This document shows, in pieces, positions 46,316 through 57,531 of a DNA stretch of 64,000 bases. The number at the start of each line of letters is the position of its first letter. Within the stretch, counting starts at the first letter, position 1. The notes below the pieces were generated by a model. The model saw nothing but the letters and a program-made list of their open reading frames with translations. It made no database searches and was not told where the DNA came from. Both the position numbers and the translations under genes were made by a program. This DNA is from Antitrichia curtipendula (Eukaryota; Streptophyta; Bryopsida; Hypnales; Leucodontaceae): the NCBI GenBank assembly GCA_951230915.1, contig OX579638.1:3986696-4050695 (forward strand). The letters are read 5' to 3'.

Positions 46316-46611
46316 TAAAAAAAAAAAAATTTTGAACTAATTTCATATGTCATTTTGATGTGCATGTTTAAAGTTGTGAATGAAAGATATTTATAGAACT
46401 GAGGTAGTAGTAGGTAGAAAAAAATTTTGAACTAATTTCATATGTCATTTTGATGTGCATGTTTAAAGTCAAGAATGAAAGATATTTATAGAACTGAGGT
46501 AGTAGTAGGTAGAAAAAAATTTTGAACTAATTTCATATGTCATTTTGATGTGCATGTTTAAAGTCAAGAATGAAAGATATTTATAGAACTGAGGTAGTAG
46601 TAGGTAGAACA
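46316..46611. repeat. Three tandem 95-bp units
   Basis: TTTGAACTAATTTCATATGT starts at 46331, 46426 and 46521, an exact period of 95. Each unit ends GAGGTAGTAGTAGGTAGAA. The units are almost identical, which suggests recent amplification. Confidence 0.9.
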
Positions 46612-46696
46612 ATCCATGTGGGATATGTAAATTAGGATTAATAAGAGCACAATTGCTCATAGTAAGTTAAGTGAAAAACAAAAATTGTGTTGAAAG

Positions 46697-46945
46697 CATT
46701 ACAAAAAATATGAGGCCTCAACGAGGCCGTGAGTGCTGATTTTCGGGACCCGCGGGTGATATTACGGAAAAAATTAATTGAAAAGTGACGTCACGCTGAT
46801 GTGGCGCTGACGTCAGCGCTGGCGTGGAACTTCGACCACGTCAGAATTTCAGTTTCTGAATTTTTTTTTTTGAAAAAGAACTCCGTAGTATCACTACAGG
46901 GTCCAGACTTAACGGCCTTCCGGAGGCCTCATATTTTTTGTAATG
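46697..46945. mobile_element. 249-bp MITE with GAGGCCTC-containing inverted repeats, copy 1
   Basis: Begins CATTACAAAAAATATGAGGC and ends with its reverse complement (23 bp matching). The interior is unusually GC-rich, with a TGACGTCA-like and GCGCTGACGTCAGCGC-like core. A reversed second copy lies at 49382-49693. No clear target-site duplication. The open frames inside are artefacts. Confidence 0.8.
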
Positions 46946-48532
46946 CCAAATTTCAGACCCCATTTAAGTATAATAGAATATATTTTTTCAAAACTCTTTG
47001 AACAAAAAAAAAAGTTTAAAATCAATCTAGTTTTTTTTGAAGTTTAGAGCTTCCAATAAAAATTCATTAAAAACATCATTAATAACTTTAGTGGTTTGAT
47101 GCAACCTAGCAAGGACATTGGCCTCTTGATTGAATTAGTACTTCATGCCAATACTCGGACAACATACTCAATTCATTAAGGTAGGATGCTCTAAAAGGGA
47201 CCATTTATAGGCTGTTACACCTTTTTTATAGGCTTTTGTAGACTGTAAGTTTTTTTATTTACTTATTTTAAAGAGAAAGATAAATGGATGCGGCATCTAA
47301 CACAAGTGGTTTCATAATTTTCCAAGCAATATTGAATTAGTTATGATTTTTCAAAGTTTTTGGTTCTAGGCACCTATTTATGACAGTAGGTCTGGCAAAA
47401 TCAGCACACGTGTGACCTATAAAGGGAGATGAGGAAACCAAGAATAAACATGGGGATTTGCAATAAGTAACAAGCAAGGGTCCTTAAAGCAACCATACTT
47501 ATATGAGTTATATCCAATCAATTTCAGATTTTGCATTCTCCAAATAAAATAGTTGGCTTGTTAACTTCTTATTTAAATACATAAATGCCTACCTATCACT
47601 ACATTTAAAAATGAACGTAACCACATGCTTTAACCATCCACATTTAAACTTTAAAGCAATCTTTAACACACTTTAAGTTGTTCCCACTTTATCTTCAGTT
47701 CATTAAAAGTCTATCATATATCCATTGTAGGATCACTTGATGTTCATTTTATACCTAAATATAGGGTCCATTTGAAGAAGATGGGTGCTTTTACAGCATA
47801 CTACCTTACATGAATTAACTTGGAAGTTGGATCGAAGTACAACATACAAAACTTCGTTTTGGGATATCAGATTATTCTAGTTCTGGTCGTAATCCAACGA
47901 CAATTTCAACATGTAATAACAATTTCCAATCTTTTTATGTGTACTTACAGCTTTAACTCCAAAAAGACCCACACATTTAAATTTTGAACAAAGGATGAAT
48001 GCGAATACATCCCTCCCACACAAGAATGAATTTTTTCATCTATCATTTATTTTGAAGATTTTGGTGTTAATTCTTTAACATTTGTATAATGTAGATTTTG
48101 AACTCTCTAATTAAAAGGTTGCCAGGTATCAAAGGTTTGACAAGCACAACTATTTCGAGAGTACTAAAGAGCTAGTAAAAGGATTAAAAGATCAAATCTT
48201 TGATAAAAAAAATTATTCATTTTGTGTGAATATTGAGAAGGAGAGAAAGTATAGGGTGATTGCAAGAAAGACTAATACTATTTTCCATCACAATTGGAAT
48301 GACAGAGTTGCCATTAGCTATAATTTTTGGAAAATGAAGCCAAAATACTTGAAGTTTTATTAGAGATGGCTAATTTGGAAGTTATGGGATTCTTTATTTT
48401 TCAAAAATGTGAAAAAAAATTCTATAATTAAATTTCAATTTAGCTAATTTGTCACACTTTGGGGTTAAGGTTTTTTTAGTACTAGGCAGTACCCAAAATT
48501 AATGATCTAGAGCTAAAACTTGAGGGGTGCAC
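46946..48532. other. Spacer, AT-rich; repeat fragments only
   Basis: The first about 110 bp resemble the left arm of the foldback at 9580. About 90 bp near 47300-47400 resemble 3815-3905 and, reversed, 51600-51690. No gene recognised. Confidence 0.5.
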
Positions 48533-49074
48533 TTAGTTCTACTACAATAAACCATGCGCAAACAAGTGGTTTCTAATAAACTATAATTTCAATCTAAAAT
48601 TATAAGCATTGTTCAATAATGACAATAGGTTTCTATTGCCAAAATTTCCAATTCAAATAAAATATGAAACAATTTCTAGAAGAGGTTGAAAATGAACTAA
48701 AATGGCATGTTTTTCAATTCAAATAACTATAGAGAACACATTTAGATGATCATTGAATCAATATTCAACTCAAAATGAGTTTTCAATAGAGATTTATTTT
48801 TAGGAATTTTTTGTTCATTATTTAGACAATTTTTTCTTATATAATATAGAGGTGTGAAGTTATTTTTCAGTTCTACAGTGCATCTTTTTACTTCAAAAAT
48901 TTGTAACTAATTATTATTAATAAAAAAAAATATCAATAATTCAAAACATAAACTTTCAAAGTAGGAAAATCTATTCATATTTTATTTATTTATATTTAAA
49001 ATTCAAAAAGTATATAGGGGGTCCAAAGTTTTGTGTGCATGTGGTTTCTAATGGATACTCTAAGTGAACCCCCG
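48533..49074 (+). mobile_element. ~0.54 kb element, GGGGTGCACTTAG family, copy C
   Basis: Starts GGGGTGCACTTAGTTC and ends CTCTAAGTGAACCCCC. It aligns over its length with 36652-37205 and, reversed, with 11238-11795. GAG occurs directly outside both ends, a possible but weak 3-bp duplication. Confidence 0.65.
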
Positions 49075-49381
49075 AGAGCTAAAAATTTTGTGGTCTATTT
49101 TCACAGTAGGTGGATATGTGCCAACCAGAGGGCAATCTAAATATTCATTATTTTATGACCTCCATATTTATACAATTCAGGCTCCCTTGCACGCACACTT
49201 TTAAACATTGAAGATGATTTTCACTTCCATTTTTTAGTGAAATATGATTACTATCAACTCTTTTCTAATGGCCAATTTTTAGGGGTTTTTTGTTCATGAT
49301 TTTCTAATTATTATTAATTTTTTACCTAGTTGTATCTATTTTCTATGACAATTTTTTTCTTTTTCAAATAGTACTTTTTGA
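49075..49381. other. Spacer, nothing recognised
   Basis: AT-rich sequence between two elements. Confidence 0.5.
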
Positions 49382-49693
49382 CATTACAAAAAATATGAAG
49401 CCTCCGGAAGGCCGTTAAGCCTGGACCCCGTAGTGATACTACGGAGTTTTTTTTCAAAAAAAAAAATTCAGAAACTGAAATTCTGACGTGGTCGAAGTTC
49501 CACGCCAGCGCTGACATCAGCGCCACATCAGCGTGACGTCACTTTTCAAATTTTTTTTCGGGAAAAAAAAAAAAAAAAAAAAGTTATTTTTTTTCAAAAA
49601 AAAAAGATTTTTTTTTTTTTTTCCGTAATATCACCCGCGGGTCCCGAAAATCAGCACTCACGGCCTTGTTGAGGCCTCATATTTTTTGTAATG
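49382..49693. mobile_element. 312-bp MITE with GAGGCCTC-containing inverted repeats, copy 2
   Basis: The same ends as the copy at 46697-46945, in opposite orientation. The extra length comes from A and T runs around 49560-49620. The shared GC-rich core (GACGTGGTCGAAGTTCCACG) is well conserved. Confidence 0.8.
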
Positions 49694-50642
49694 GTACTTG
49701 CAAGTAATTAGTGTTACTTGTATGCATCATTTTTTCAGATTAACAATTGAGATTGTTTTGTTTTATAGTACTTGTAGTACTCATAGTATTGAATATAGAA
49801 ACTACTATTTTGGCAAAATGCTACCAAAATCGTTTGGTCTTTCTTGCAACCACCCTATATCTTAATTTCCTATTTTTTTTTAATATAAATTTATAATTAC
49901 TACAGTCTTCCAAAACTTCATTAAACTACTTGTGTACCAATGCTGGTGTATAAATTCTTTGACAATTGGTAGTGCAATACTACAATGATTAGCAAAAATA
50001 GGAAAAAAAATCATAGGTAATAAAAAAAAAGTAATGCTTGGGTTCCTTGTGACACTTCTAAACGGCCCTTTGGAGAGTTGAAATTTTCACTAATGGTTTT
50101 TTTGGAAATGTTTCAACCTAAAGAACTTACTTCAGTAGTGAATAAGGCTTATCAAGCATTACTTTTAGACTGTCTACAAGCACTCTTCATTGATTAATTT
50201 TATATGTCATGATGGCACAAACCTTGAGCAAAGAAGAAGATCCATGTTTTGCTACAAAGAGATTTTTTACTCCCTTTGGGCATCAAAACTAGCATCCTAA
50301 TGTTATGTTTGATGTCCAAGAAATTTGATGTTCAGTTTTTAGACGTAAAAAAAAACACGAGTTTCTTATAGTGCCACTAGGCCATCAAATATCATTTAAT
50401 GGCTTAAGAGCTAAGTGACTAAGTACTTAATCTCTTATATTAAATGCAAACTTTGTCTCTATTCCATATGGCATGTTCTCATGTGCAGAATATTAATTCA
50501 TTTATTCTTCCTAAATCCTAAACATCTGCATCCAAATATATTCTCTGTGAAACTAATTACAAATAAGGTAGTGTGCTCTAAAAGTGCCCGTCTTCTTCAA
50601 ACCACCCCTATTTTTAGGTGGAGAATGGAGATGGGATGATCC
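49694..50642. other. Spacer, nothing recognised
   Basis: AT-rich. The open frame 50415-50639 has no domain. Confidence 0.5.
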
Positions 50643-51461
50643 TTAATCCCTAAGTGCCTAAGCAACCATATATGGTCGATCTGAAATTTGAGACTTATTT
50701 TGGCGTGGGCAATTAAATTCCATTGATAGTTTAAAAACAATTTACGGACAGTTTTTAGAGTTAACTATTGGAATCTTTCATTTTCACTGAAAAAGTTAAA
50801 TATTTGATAATTGAGAGGTCCTCAAAGGCATATATGTACCATTAATGAAGAGTAAAGTTTACAAATTTAACTCAATTTTGGACTGAGCAAAGTTTGCTAA
50901 TTTCACATGATTTGAGATCTACAAAATTGTACATATCCATTTGCTTAGAAAATGGTCCCAATAGAAAGAGTAAAGTGTTTTCATGATTTTCACTATTGAA
51001 AATGTGAATATGCAAATGTTAATTTGGAGTTATTTATGATCTTCTATTTTATTAAAAAATTGCATTACAACAATTGCAAGGTGGATTGTGTAATGAATTT
51101 GATAGCTTTTCATGTAAAATTAATTTTTTTGAAAGTGCGTTTCAGTGTGCTCGTACTATTTGTAGTTGTTCATGTCACCTCCAATCCCAAAAAACTCTTA
51201 TGTGCAAATTTCTGAAGCATTGTAGGGAAGGGCAACATACTAAAAATAGAAAATAGACATTATTCTTGTTATAATCTCACAACTCCTATGCAATTTTGCA
51301 CTCAAAATTGGTATGCTTATTAATAAGCAAGCTAGTCTTTAAACATCTATACAATTAGATTTTGGAAAAAAACAATTCACTTCATTGGAGATAATTATAA
51401 GTTCGTGCTCATTTTTCATAGGAAAAATACACTTCAAAAGGCTTAGGCATTTAGGGATTAA
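50643..51461 (+). mobile_element. 819-bp TTAA-flanked non-autonomous element, second copy
   Basis: TTAATCCCTAAGTGCCTAAG at the start, CTTAGGCATTTAGGGATTAA at the end. The whole length aligns with 41276-42097. The changes are scattered and symmetrical in the two ends. Confidence 0.75.
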
Positions 51462-52108
51462 ATGGACTAGTTTAGCAATTGAATGCATCAAGGAAAAATT
51501 GTTTTTCTATTGCAAGAACTAATCATTATCTTTGATTTCCGCACACCTCTTTACAAGTTGCAAGTGGATTGCTTTTGGAAGAGCTATGTTCACAATTAGG
51601 TGCCTATGCCCTGAATCTTTGAAAATTTATAAGTAAGTCAAAAGTGCTTGGAAAAATATAAAACCACTTGTGTTAGGTTCCACATCATTCTACTTTTCTT
51701 TCTCTGCAAATTGAAATAAAAATATTTTTGTCCACGGAAGCCTGTGAAAAAGGCGGACCAGCCTTAAATGGTCGCTTTCAGAGCATATTACCTTACGCAC
51801 AAGGAGTTCGAGGAAACACTGTGGTACTCACACCAGTGCGTGTCAATGACCTCAAGAAGCAAAGTAATCAAGAGTCCAGGAGAAATAAAAATTCTACGCC
51901 TTTTCAACACCTTTTACAAAGATATAATTTGAAGCCGCGCATAATCAGACTCTGCTCAGCCAGGGACGACGGAAGCCCCACAAGCACATCACGAAGCCAA
52001 GTTTGGGACTTGGGGACCAAGCTGAAATACTCCGCACCCGTGCACCCGCCACTTGAACAGTGAGTTCATTTAGTTTTAGTTTTTAAGAAAATCTTATTGC
52101 AAGAGAGG
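51462..52108. other. End of the inverted-repeat spacer
   Basis: The open frame 51728-52063 (111 residues, rich in Ser/Arg) has no recognisable motif. The last about 60 bp (CCACTTGAACAG...TTCATTT) match copy 3's far upstream region (62590-62640, reversed) but not copy 1's. Confidence 0.45.
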
Positions 52109-52443
52109 GCGTGTCATCTCCCTTGAAGGAAGTTCATCCGCCGGTCCAACTGCTTCGAAGTGCGGGGCCGACTTCCAGAAAACTTGTAATGAAACAGTTG
52201 GTCAACCGGTCAACCGGCGCAATCGTAAACCTGCTGCACCCGGGGAACCAGCAAGTCGGGTTGAATTACATACGGCCAACGGCAAGGCGAGTGAAATACA
52301 ATTAAACTAATTTGCATAACTCACGCTCTCAGGTACTCGGAGAAGACGACGGACTGGCTGTGCACGAGGCTAGCCCAGACACACTAGTCAAGGAGGACGG
52401 AGACCTTAGCTGGCATCATGGAGTCAGTTAAACTTTGGACGCA

Positions 52444-52449
52444 TATAAG
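52444..52449 (+). promoter_or_regulatory. TATA box of peroxidase copy 2
   Basis: TATAAG, 259 bp before the ATG and in the same context as the other copies. The leader carries a TCGATC hexamer repeat near 52529-52549. Confidence 0.7.
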
Positions 52450-52702
52450 CCTGGTGAGCCCTCCGCACTTCTCATCACTTCACAGAGCAAGTCTCAATCA
52501 AGGACGCATCAGCTAACTCAAGTGACCCCCTCGATCTCGATCTCGATCTCACACCAACACTTCTCAAGTCAAGGCAGATTCTCTGAAGTCCAAATTCTGC
52601 GCATTCCAGTTCGATCACTGATTCCTTGACAACAGCCCAATTGAATTGCATTCATCCAATATATTGGGGGATTCAACTTCCTCGACGTCTTGCAAGTGCG
52701 CG

Positions 52703-53707
52703 ATGGCCGTTTCCAGGTCTGCGATGGGTAGCTGGGTGGCCATGCTGTGCGCGACAGCAGTCCTTCTCAGCTCCATGAGCGCACCCGTGGCTGCTGCAAG
52801 TCGAAGCCTCTCCAGCTCTGCCACTGGCGGTTGCCAAGAAGCCTTCTACCAGCACTCGTGCCCCAACGTCGAAACCATCGTCTACGAGTCCATGCTCAAG
52901 TCGTTCCAACAGGACAGCACGGTGGCACCCGGCGTGCTCCGACTCGCGTACCACGACTGCTTCGTCCGCGGCTGCGACGCGTCCTTGCTCCTCAACGGAT
53001 CCAACACAGAGAAAACCAACATCATCAATGGCGGACTCCACGGATTCGACGCCATCGACGCCGCCAAGGCCGCCGTGGAGGAGGCTTGTCCGGGGGTCGT
53101 GTCCTGCTCCGACGTGCTGCAGTTCGCCGTCCGCGACACCGTGAAGCTGACGGGAGGACAAGGCTGGACCGTCCCCGCCGGGAGACGCGACGGAAAGGTG
53201 TCCCGATCCTCCGAGGTGGCCATCAATCTGCTGACGCCCAACAACACGGTGCCGGCGCTGCTGAAGGCGTTCCAGAAGAAGGGCCTGAACGCCGCGCAGA
53301 TGGTGGCGCTGGCTGGCGCTCACACCCTCGGGAAGGCGCCGTGCCTGGCGTTCGACAACCGCATTCAGGGCACCCAAGTCGACCCCACCATGCAAGCGCA
53401 CTTCGCCCAGGACTTGAAGAAGAAGTGTCCCATGGCCGGGATCAACAGCACCGACGTGCCGCTGGACTTGGTGTCGCCCACCAAGTTCGACTCGCAGTAC
53501 TTCAAGAACATCGTGAACAAGCTGGGGTTGCTCACTTCCGATCAGAGCATGTGGGTGGACTCGCGCACCAAGGGCTCCGTCCGCGCCAACACCGACAGCG
53601 CCACGTTCAACGCCAACTTCGCCGAAGCCATGGTGGCGCTGAGCCAGGTGGATGTGCTGACGGGCAGCGCCGGCGAGATCCGGCGAGTGTGCTCTTCCGT
53701 GAACTAA
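52703..53707 (+). CDS. Class III (secretory) peroxidase, copy 2
   Basis: 334 residues, one exon, identical to copy 1 except Thr for Ala in QGTQVDPTM. Signal peptide, RLAYHDCF, ALAGAHTLG and all cysteines are kept. It is transcribed away from copy 1, with promoters facing each other across the spacer. Several silent differences exist (for example in the codons for NIING and AGINS). At the Ala/Thr position it agrees with copy 3 rather than copy 1, so exchange between copies or a later change in copy 1 is likely. The ATG was chosen at the start of the signal peptide. Confidence 0.95.
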   Translation: MAVSRSAMGSWVAMLCATAVLLSSMSAPVAAASRSLSSSATGGCQEAFYQHSCPNVETIVYESMLKSFQQDSTVAPGVLRLAYHDCFVRGCDASLLLNGSNTEKTNIINGGLHGFDAIDAAKAAVEEACPGVVSCSDVLQFAVRDTVKLTGGQGWTVPAGRRDGKVSRSSEVAINLLTPNNTVPALLKAFQKKGLNAAQMVALAGAHTLGKAPCLAFDNRIQGTQVDPTMQAHFAQDLKKKCPMAGINSTDVPLDLVSPTKFDSQYFKNIVNKLGLLTSDQSMWVDSRTKGSVRANTDSATFNANFAEAMVALSQVDVLTGSAGEIRRVCSSVN

Positions 53708-54325
53708 TCAAGGTAGTGAGGCCAAATGTAAACTTGATTGAGTTGCAGCGAGCTCCATGGCGGGCACCGCAAGTACTGTACAAAATTCATTCTTTTTAGA
53801 CCATGAGGTAGAAACTAGAAACCATTCTTTCGACGTCAGGAACTCAGGATTGGTTGTAGACCCGAAGGGCGTTCCCGAATCCATTCGGTGCCTGCATTGA
53901 TTTCCTCGTGAGTTTAGTTTTGATTCTGAATGTCCCCATATCGATCAATTCAGTAATGAGGAGATTCATGTATTTTATGATTCTTTGGCTTCCGGTGCTG
54001 TCTGCGCTCGTATGACATTTCCAGGCTGTCACGTCTTCATGACACCCAGTTGACATAATTGAATTGGCACTTCGGTTAATTGGCCGCTTCTGGATAATTT
54101 CCCAAGTTTCAGTTCTCTCAGTGCTCCTGAACTGAATGTTAGAGCTCCAGTCGATTGGTTGAGCGACGAGATCATGCACTCTGACTCTCTCTTCAATGGT
54201 TTTTGAATGTTGGTTCGTGGGCGCCAGGCCGCCAGCCAGCTACATCCTGTATGCATGTGGCTGGCCCTGCAGGTACAGATTTCACTCTTTCGAGGTCATC
54301 ACTTCGAACTTAGAGACCAATTCAT

Positions 54326-55382
54326 TCTATGTCATTTTAAATTGGAGTTGGTAGTTTGTTGCTGAATGCATGTCACAGCGGACCTTGGACCAGTGCTTAC
54401 CTGGAACACAAGGCAGGTAGAGTTCATATGGCTTCGGCGATTTCTACTCTATCACGATCAGTGGGTGTTTAGAATTTTGATCACAGAAGAAGTCCTTTGA
54501 ACAATGTTTAACGTTGGTCTTATGTTGGCCCATGGACAAGACAAGACTACCTCTGTTCCTGTAGAGACCGGTGTTTCCTCTGTAAGTAAAAACCGAAACA
54601 CAAGTCTTTTCCAGAAAAGAAAGAGAGTACGCATCTCGTAGAGGACTAAATCCATAGCCAAAAAGTCAAACATCATGTTGGTGCTAAATTTTCCCTTTTA
54701 TATTGTGTTTATATATCAATCTTATATTTTTATTACGTAACATTATGAATTGTCAATCATTATGAAAATTTTCACTTTTAATTATCTCATGAAAAATTGT
54801 CATAGGTGATAGGTATAATTTTTGTGACTAAAAGTGAAAATATATTTGTAAAAATAGAAAAAATAGTTTTATTAATTTGAAATTGTTTCAAAAGGTACAA
54901 GTAGCAATGAAAATTAGTGTGAAAATTTCACAATTAGTTGTTTTATTTCTTACATGCAAAACCCCCTTGACAATGACCTTTAAGTCAAATTTCACTAGCA
55001 CACTAACTTTATCCTATTATATAATGATATTTAAACTATCTATTAGTTATATAATCTTGATACTTTCAAGTATGTAGGAGTGTATTTTCTATAGACAATG
55101 ATTTTTTCAATAAATTTTGATGGAAAAATAAAATTATGGAATTTTTTATTGTAAAAGATGGAAATAGTTTTATATCAATTTCAATATATATTAGAGTAAT
55201 CTGGGATTTTTACAATAAATGAAGGTTAGTATGAAAAAAATAATTTTATAATTTAAATGTAAAAAATATGTTTAAATAAAAGAACTTGAACAAAAAACAC
55301 ACAATACGGTGTAATATGGATTTTGACACCTAGAGATTGCAATTGCAATAGTTCTTTTTAATTATTCAATTTTTTCAAGATT
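54326..55382. other. Intergenic; fragment shared with 63630-63760
   Basis: About 54360-54480 (AGCGGACCTTGGACCAGTG and onward) matches 63630-63760 in reverse, so this flank too is duplicated. The rest is AT-rich without a gene. Confidence 0.55.
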
Positions 55383-55955
55383 TTAACCTTTAAAGCCCAA
55401 GGGTGTTTTCTGTCAAAAACCACTTAAAACTACCACTTTTGTTGCATTACTTAAGGAAACCATTTTTTTTTAATTTAACCATATGATCTTGTACTTCACT
55501 TGTTTGAGAACATGTAGTAAAAATTTCATCAAATTGTATCCTACGGATTAGAAGATATTAGCATTCAAAGTTGGACAAAGGTTTTTTCTTAAGAAGATTC
55601 TTAAATTGCCCGAAAAACTAAGATTGTCCATAATTTTCTCATCCCTAGTCCAAACAGAATGCTTCAATGCTTCAAATATAGATAAAAATATAATATTTAA
55701 AGAAAAAATTCAAAAAAAACTATTTTGGCTTTTTGTAATTTTTTTGGGTTGCTCGCTAATCTCCATTTCTTGCTTATTGTGTCATAACTTTTTCAACCGG
55801 CATCTAATTGAAACAAAAATTATATATTCACAAAGGTCTCGCTAAACTACAGAACTTCAAAAAATCTCAAAAGAATTCACTTCAAATTGAGACAATAGGA
55901 ACCTATCCGGATCCAAATTGTCCCCTAAGGGGACATGCGATAATTTAGGGGTTAA
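55383..55955 (+). mobile_element. 573-bp TTAA-flanked element
   Basis: Starts TTAACCTTTAAAGCCCAAGG and ends TTTAGGGGTTAA. Interior sequence around 55591-55690 is shared with 2518-2600. Non-coding. Confidence 0.65.
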
Positions 55956-56571
55956 ACAGGGATAGAACTAAGACTTATTAAGCTTCATTTTCATAGTTTA
56001 AAGCACACACCAATAATGAATATTTTGAAAGTTACAATTAGGGTTGACCAATGCGCATCCACTTTTTGGATGTACATACCTTAAAAGGTTAAGTTAAGTA
56101 TAAGTGTTTTCAGAGAACTAGAATGTGTTCTTGTTTCTTGGATTTTAAGTGGATCTTAAAATGTTTTGTATGCTCACAAAACTTGCTAGAACTAATTGAG
56201 GAATTAGAGATTTACAACAAAATTTGATTGCGTTGTGGTAGAAATAGCTCACTGTGCAGAAAATCAATTTTCAAAACTTTTACAAATAGTTTTTCAATAA
56301 TTTTTTTTTAATCAAGTTAATTATTGAAACAAAAATTTAATGTAAGTAAATTTTTCTTTGAAGGTTCTTTAATATGTGGATTGTGGAATGATAATTTGTT
56401 TATGAACTTTATGGTTAGAATTTTACAAAGTTACAAATTTTATTGTGTAAATTATCGTTGCTTCAAGTATGACCCTAAATTATTATGATTTCATAATTCA
56501 CTCCAAAAATATCTAAAAAAGGTGTAATTTTTTTGAATAAGTCATAGTGTATAAAACATTCTTATATTATT
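55956..56571. other. Intergenic, nothing recognised
   Basis: AT-rich. Confidence 0.5.
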
Positions 56572-57531
56572 TTAACCCCTAAAGGACCAAAGTGTATTTT
56601 TTGGCAACATAGTGATTTTGGGGCAGCTCACTACGAATGAATTTTTTTTTTTTTTTCTTTGAAGTTTTAACACAACATTTTCTCGAGGAGCAGCTTTAAG
56701 GCCTGACAATTTTTACAACTTTTGACTACATTGTCAAAAAGTTATTAAATGATATGTAGTGTTTATTGCTCGATGGGCAAATCGGGCAACAAAAAATAAT
56801 TCTTTAAAAATCACTTTTTTATAAATAAAAGATTGAAATAGTTTTTTTGAATTTCTATATACATAAAAAACTTTGAATCATTATAATTTGATTAATGAGA
56901 TGAAAGTTATAAGGAGTTTTAGTTGTAGGTAGTTTACAAGTAGTTATGAAAGCTTTATTCTAAAATAAACTTTGAAGTCCTTTATTTAATTTAATTTTTA
57001 TTATTTAAAAAATAAATAAAAACATTAGGTTTACATTATTTATTACAACATTACAACCATTGTGATTGGCATTCTTTAGTTCCATAAATAAATGGTTAAC
57101 AATTTAGTATTTTGAATTATTCTCTTTTTCTTTGTACTTACTAATTTTTTCCTATATGTTGTACAATTCCAAATGATCTAAATTATTTCAAGAATGTAGA
57201 CAACTTGCCTTGAAGAATGAATCCAAAGAGTTATAAGTTTATAACCATTTTGGAATTTTTTTCATAAAGATTTGACCTTGTGAAGTGCATGTTGCTTGGT
57301 TATCGCAGGGGCAAAAAAATGATTTTTATCACTTCAAACGCTAATATCTTGCAATCTACACAATGGAATTTTCTGAAATTTTTTCCACAACTTCTCAAAC
57401 CAGCTTACTACAAGATTTTATGGTTACATTTCTCCAAAATATATATTTTTCTAAAATTTGGTACTTGTATTAAATATGGCAGTTTGGGAGTGTTTTAGGT
57501 GAAGACATAGTCAAAAAACTTTAGGGGTTAA
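56572..57531 (+). mobile_element. 960-bp TTAA-flanked element
   Basis: TTAACCCCTAAAGGACC at the start and CTTTAGGGGTTAA at the end. A block around 57321-57430 (GCTAATATCTTGCAATCTAC) is shared with the copies at 1950 and 40180. The only frame inside (57280-57498) has no domain. Confidence 0.7.

Larger units (their letters stand above)
52109..54325. repeat. Right arm of the 2.2 kb inverted duplication
   Basis: Reverse-complement partner of 43535-45745. Homology starts abruptly at GCGTGTCATCTCCC and ends at GAGACCAAT. With the spacer it forms an inverted structure of about 10.8 kb. Confidence 0.9.

Noticed and set aside
46801..47001. Small similar open frames inside the MITEs (also 49326-49526)
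   Set aside because: They span terminal repeats and homopolymer runs and are by-products of the repeat.
51728..52063. 111-residue plus-strand frame upstream of peroxidase copy 2
   Set aside because: No motif, no counterpart upstream of copies 1 or 3.
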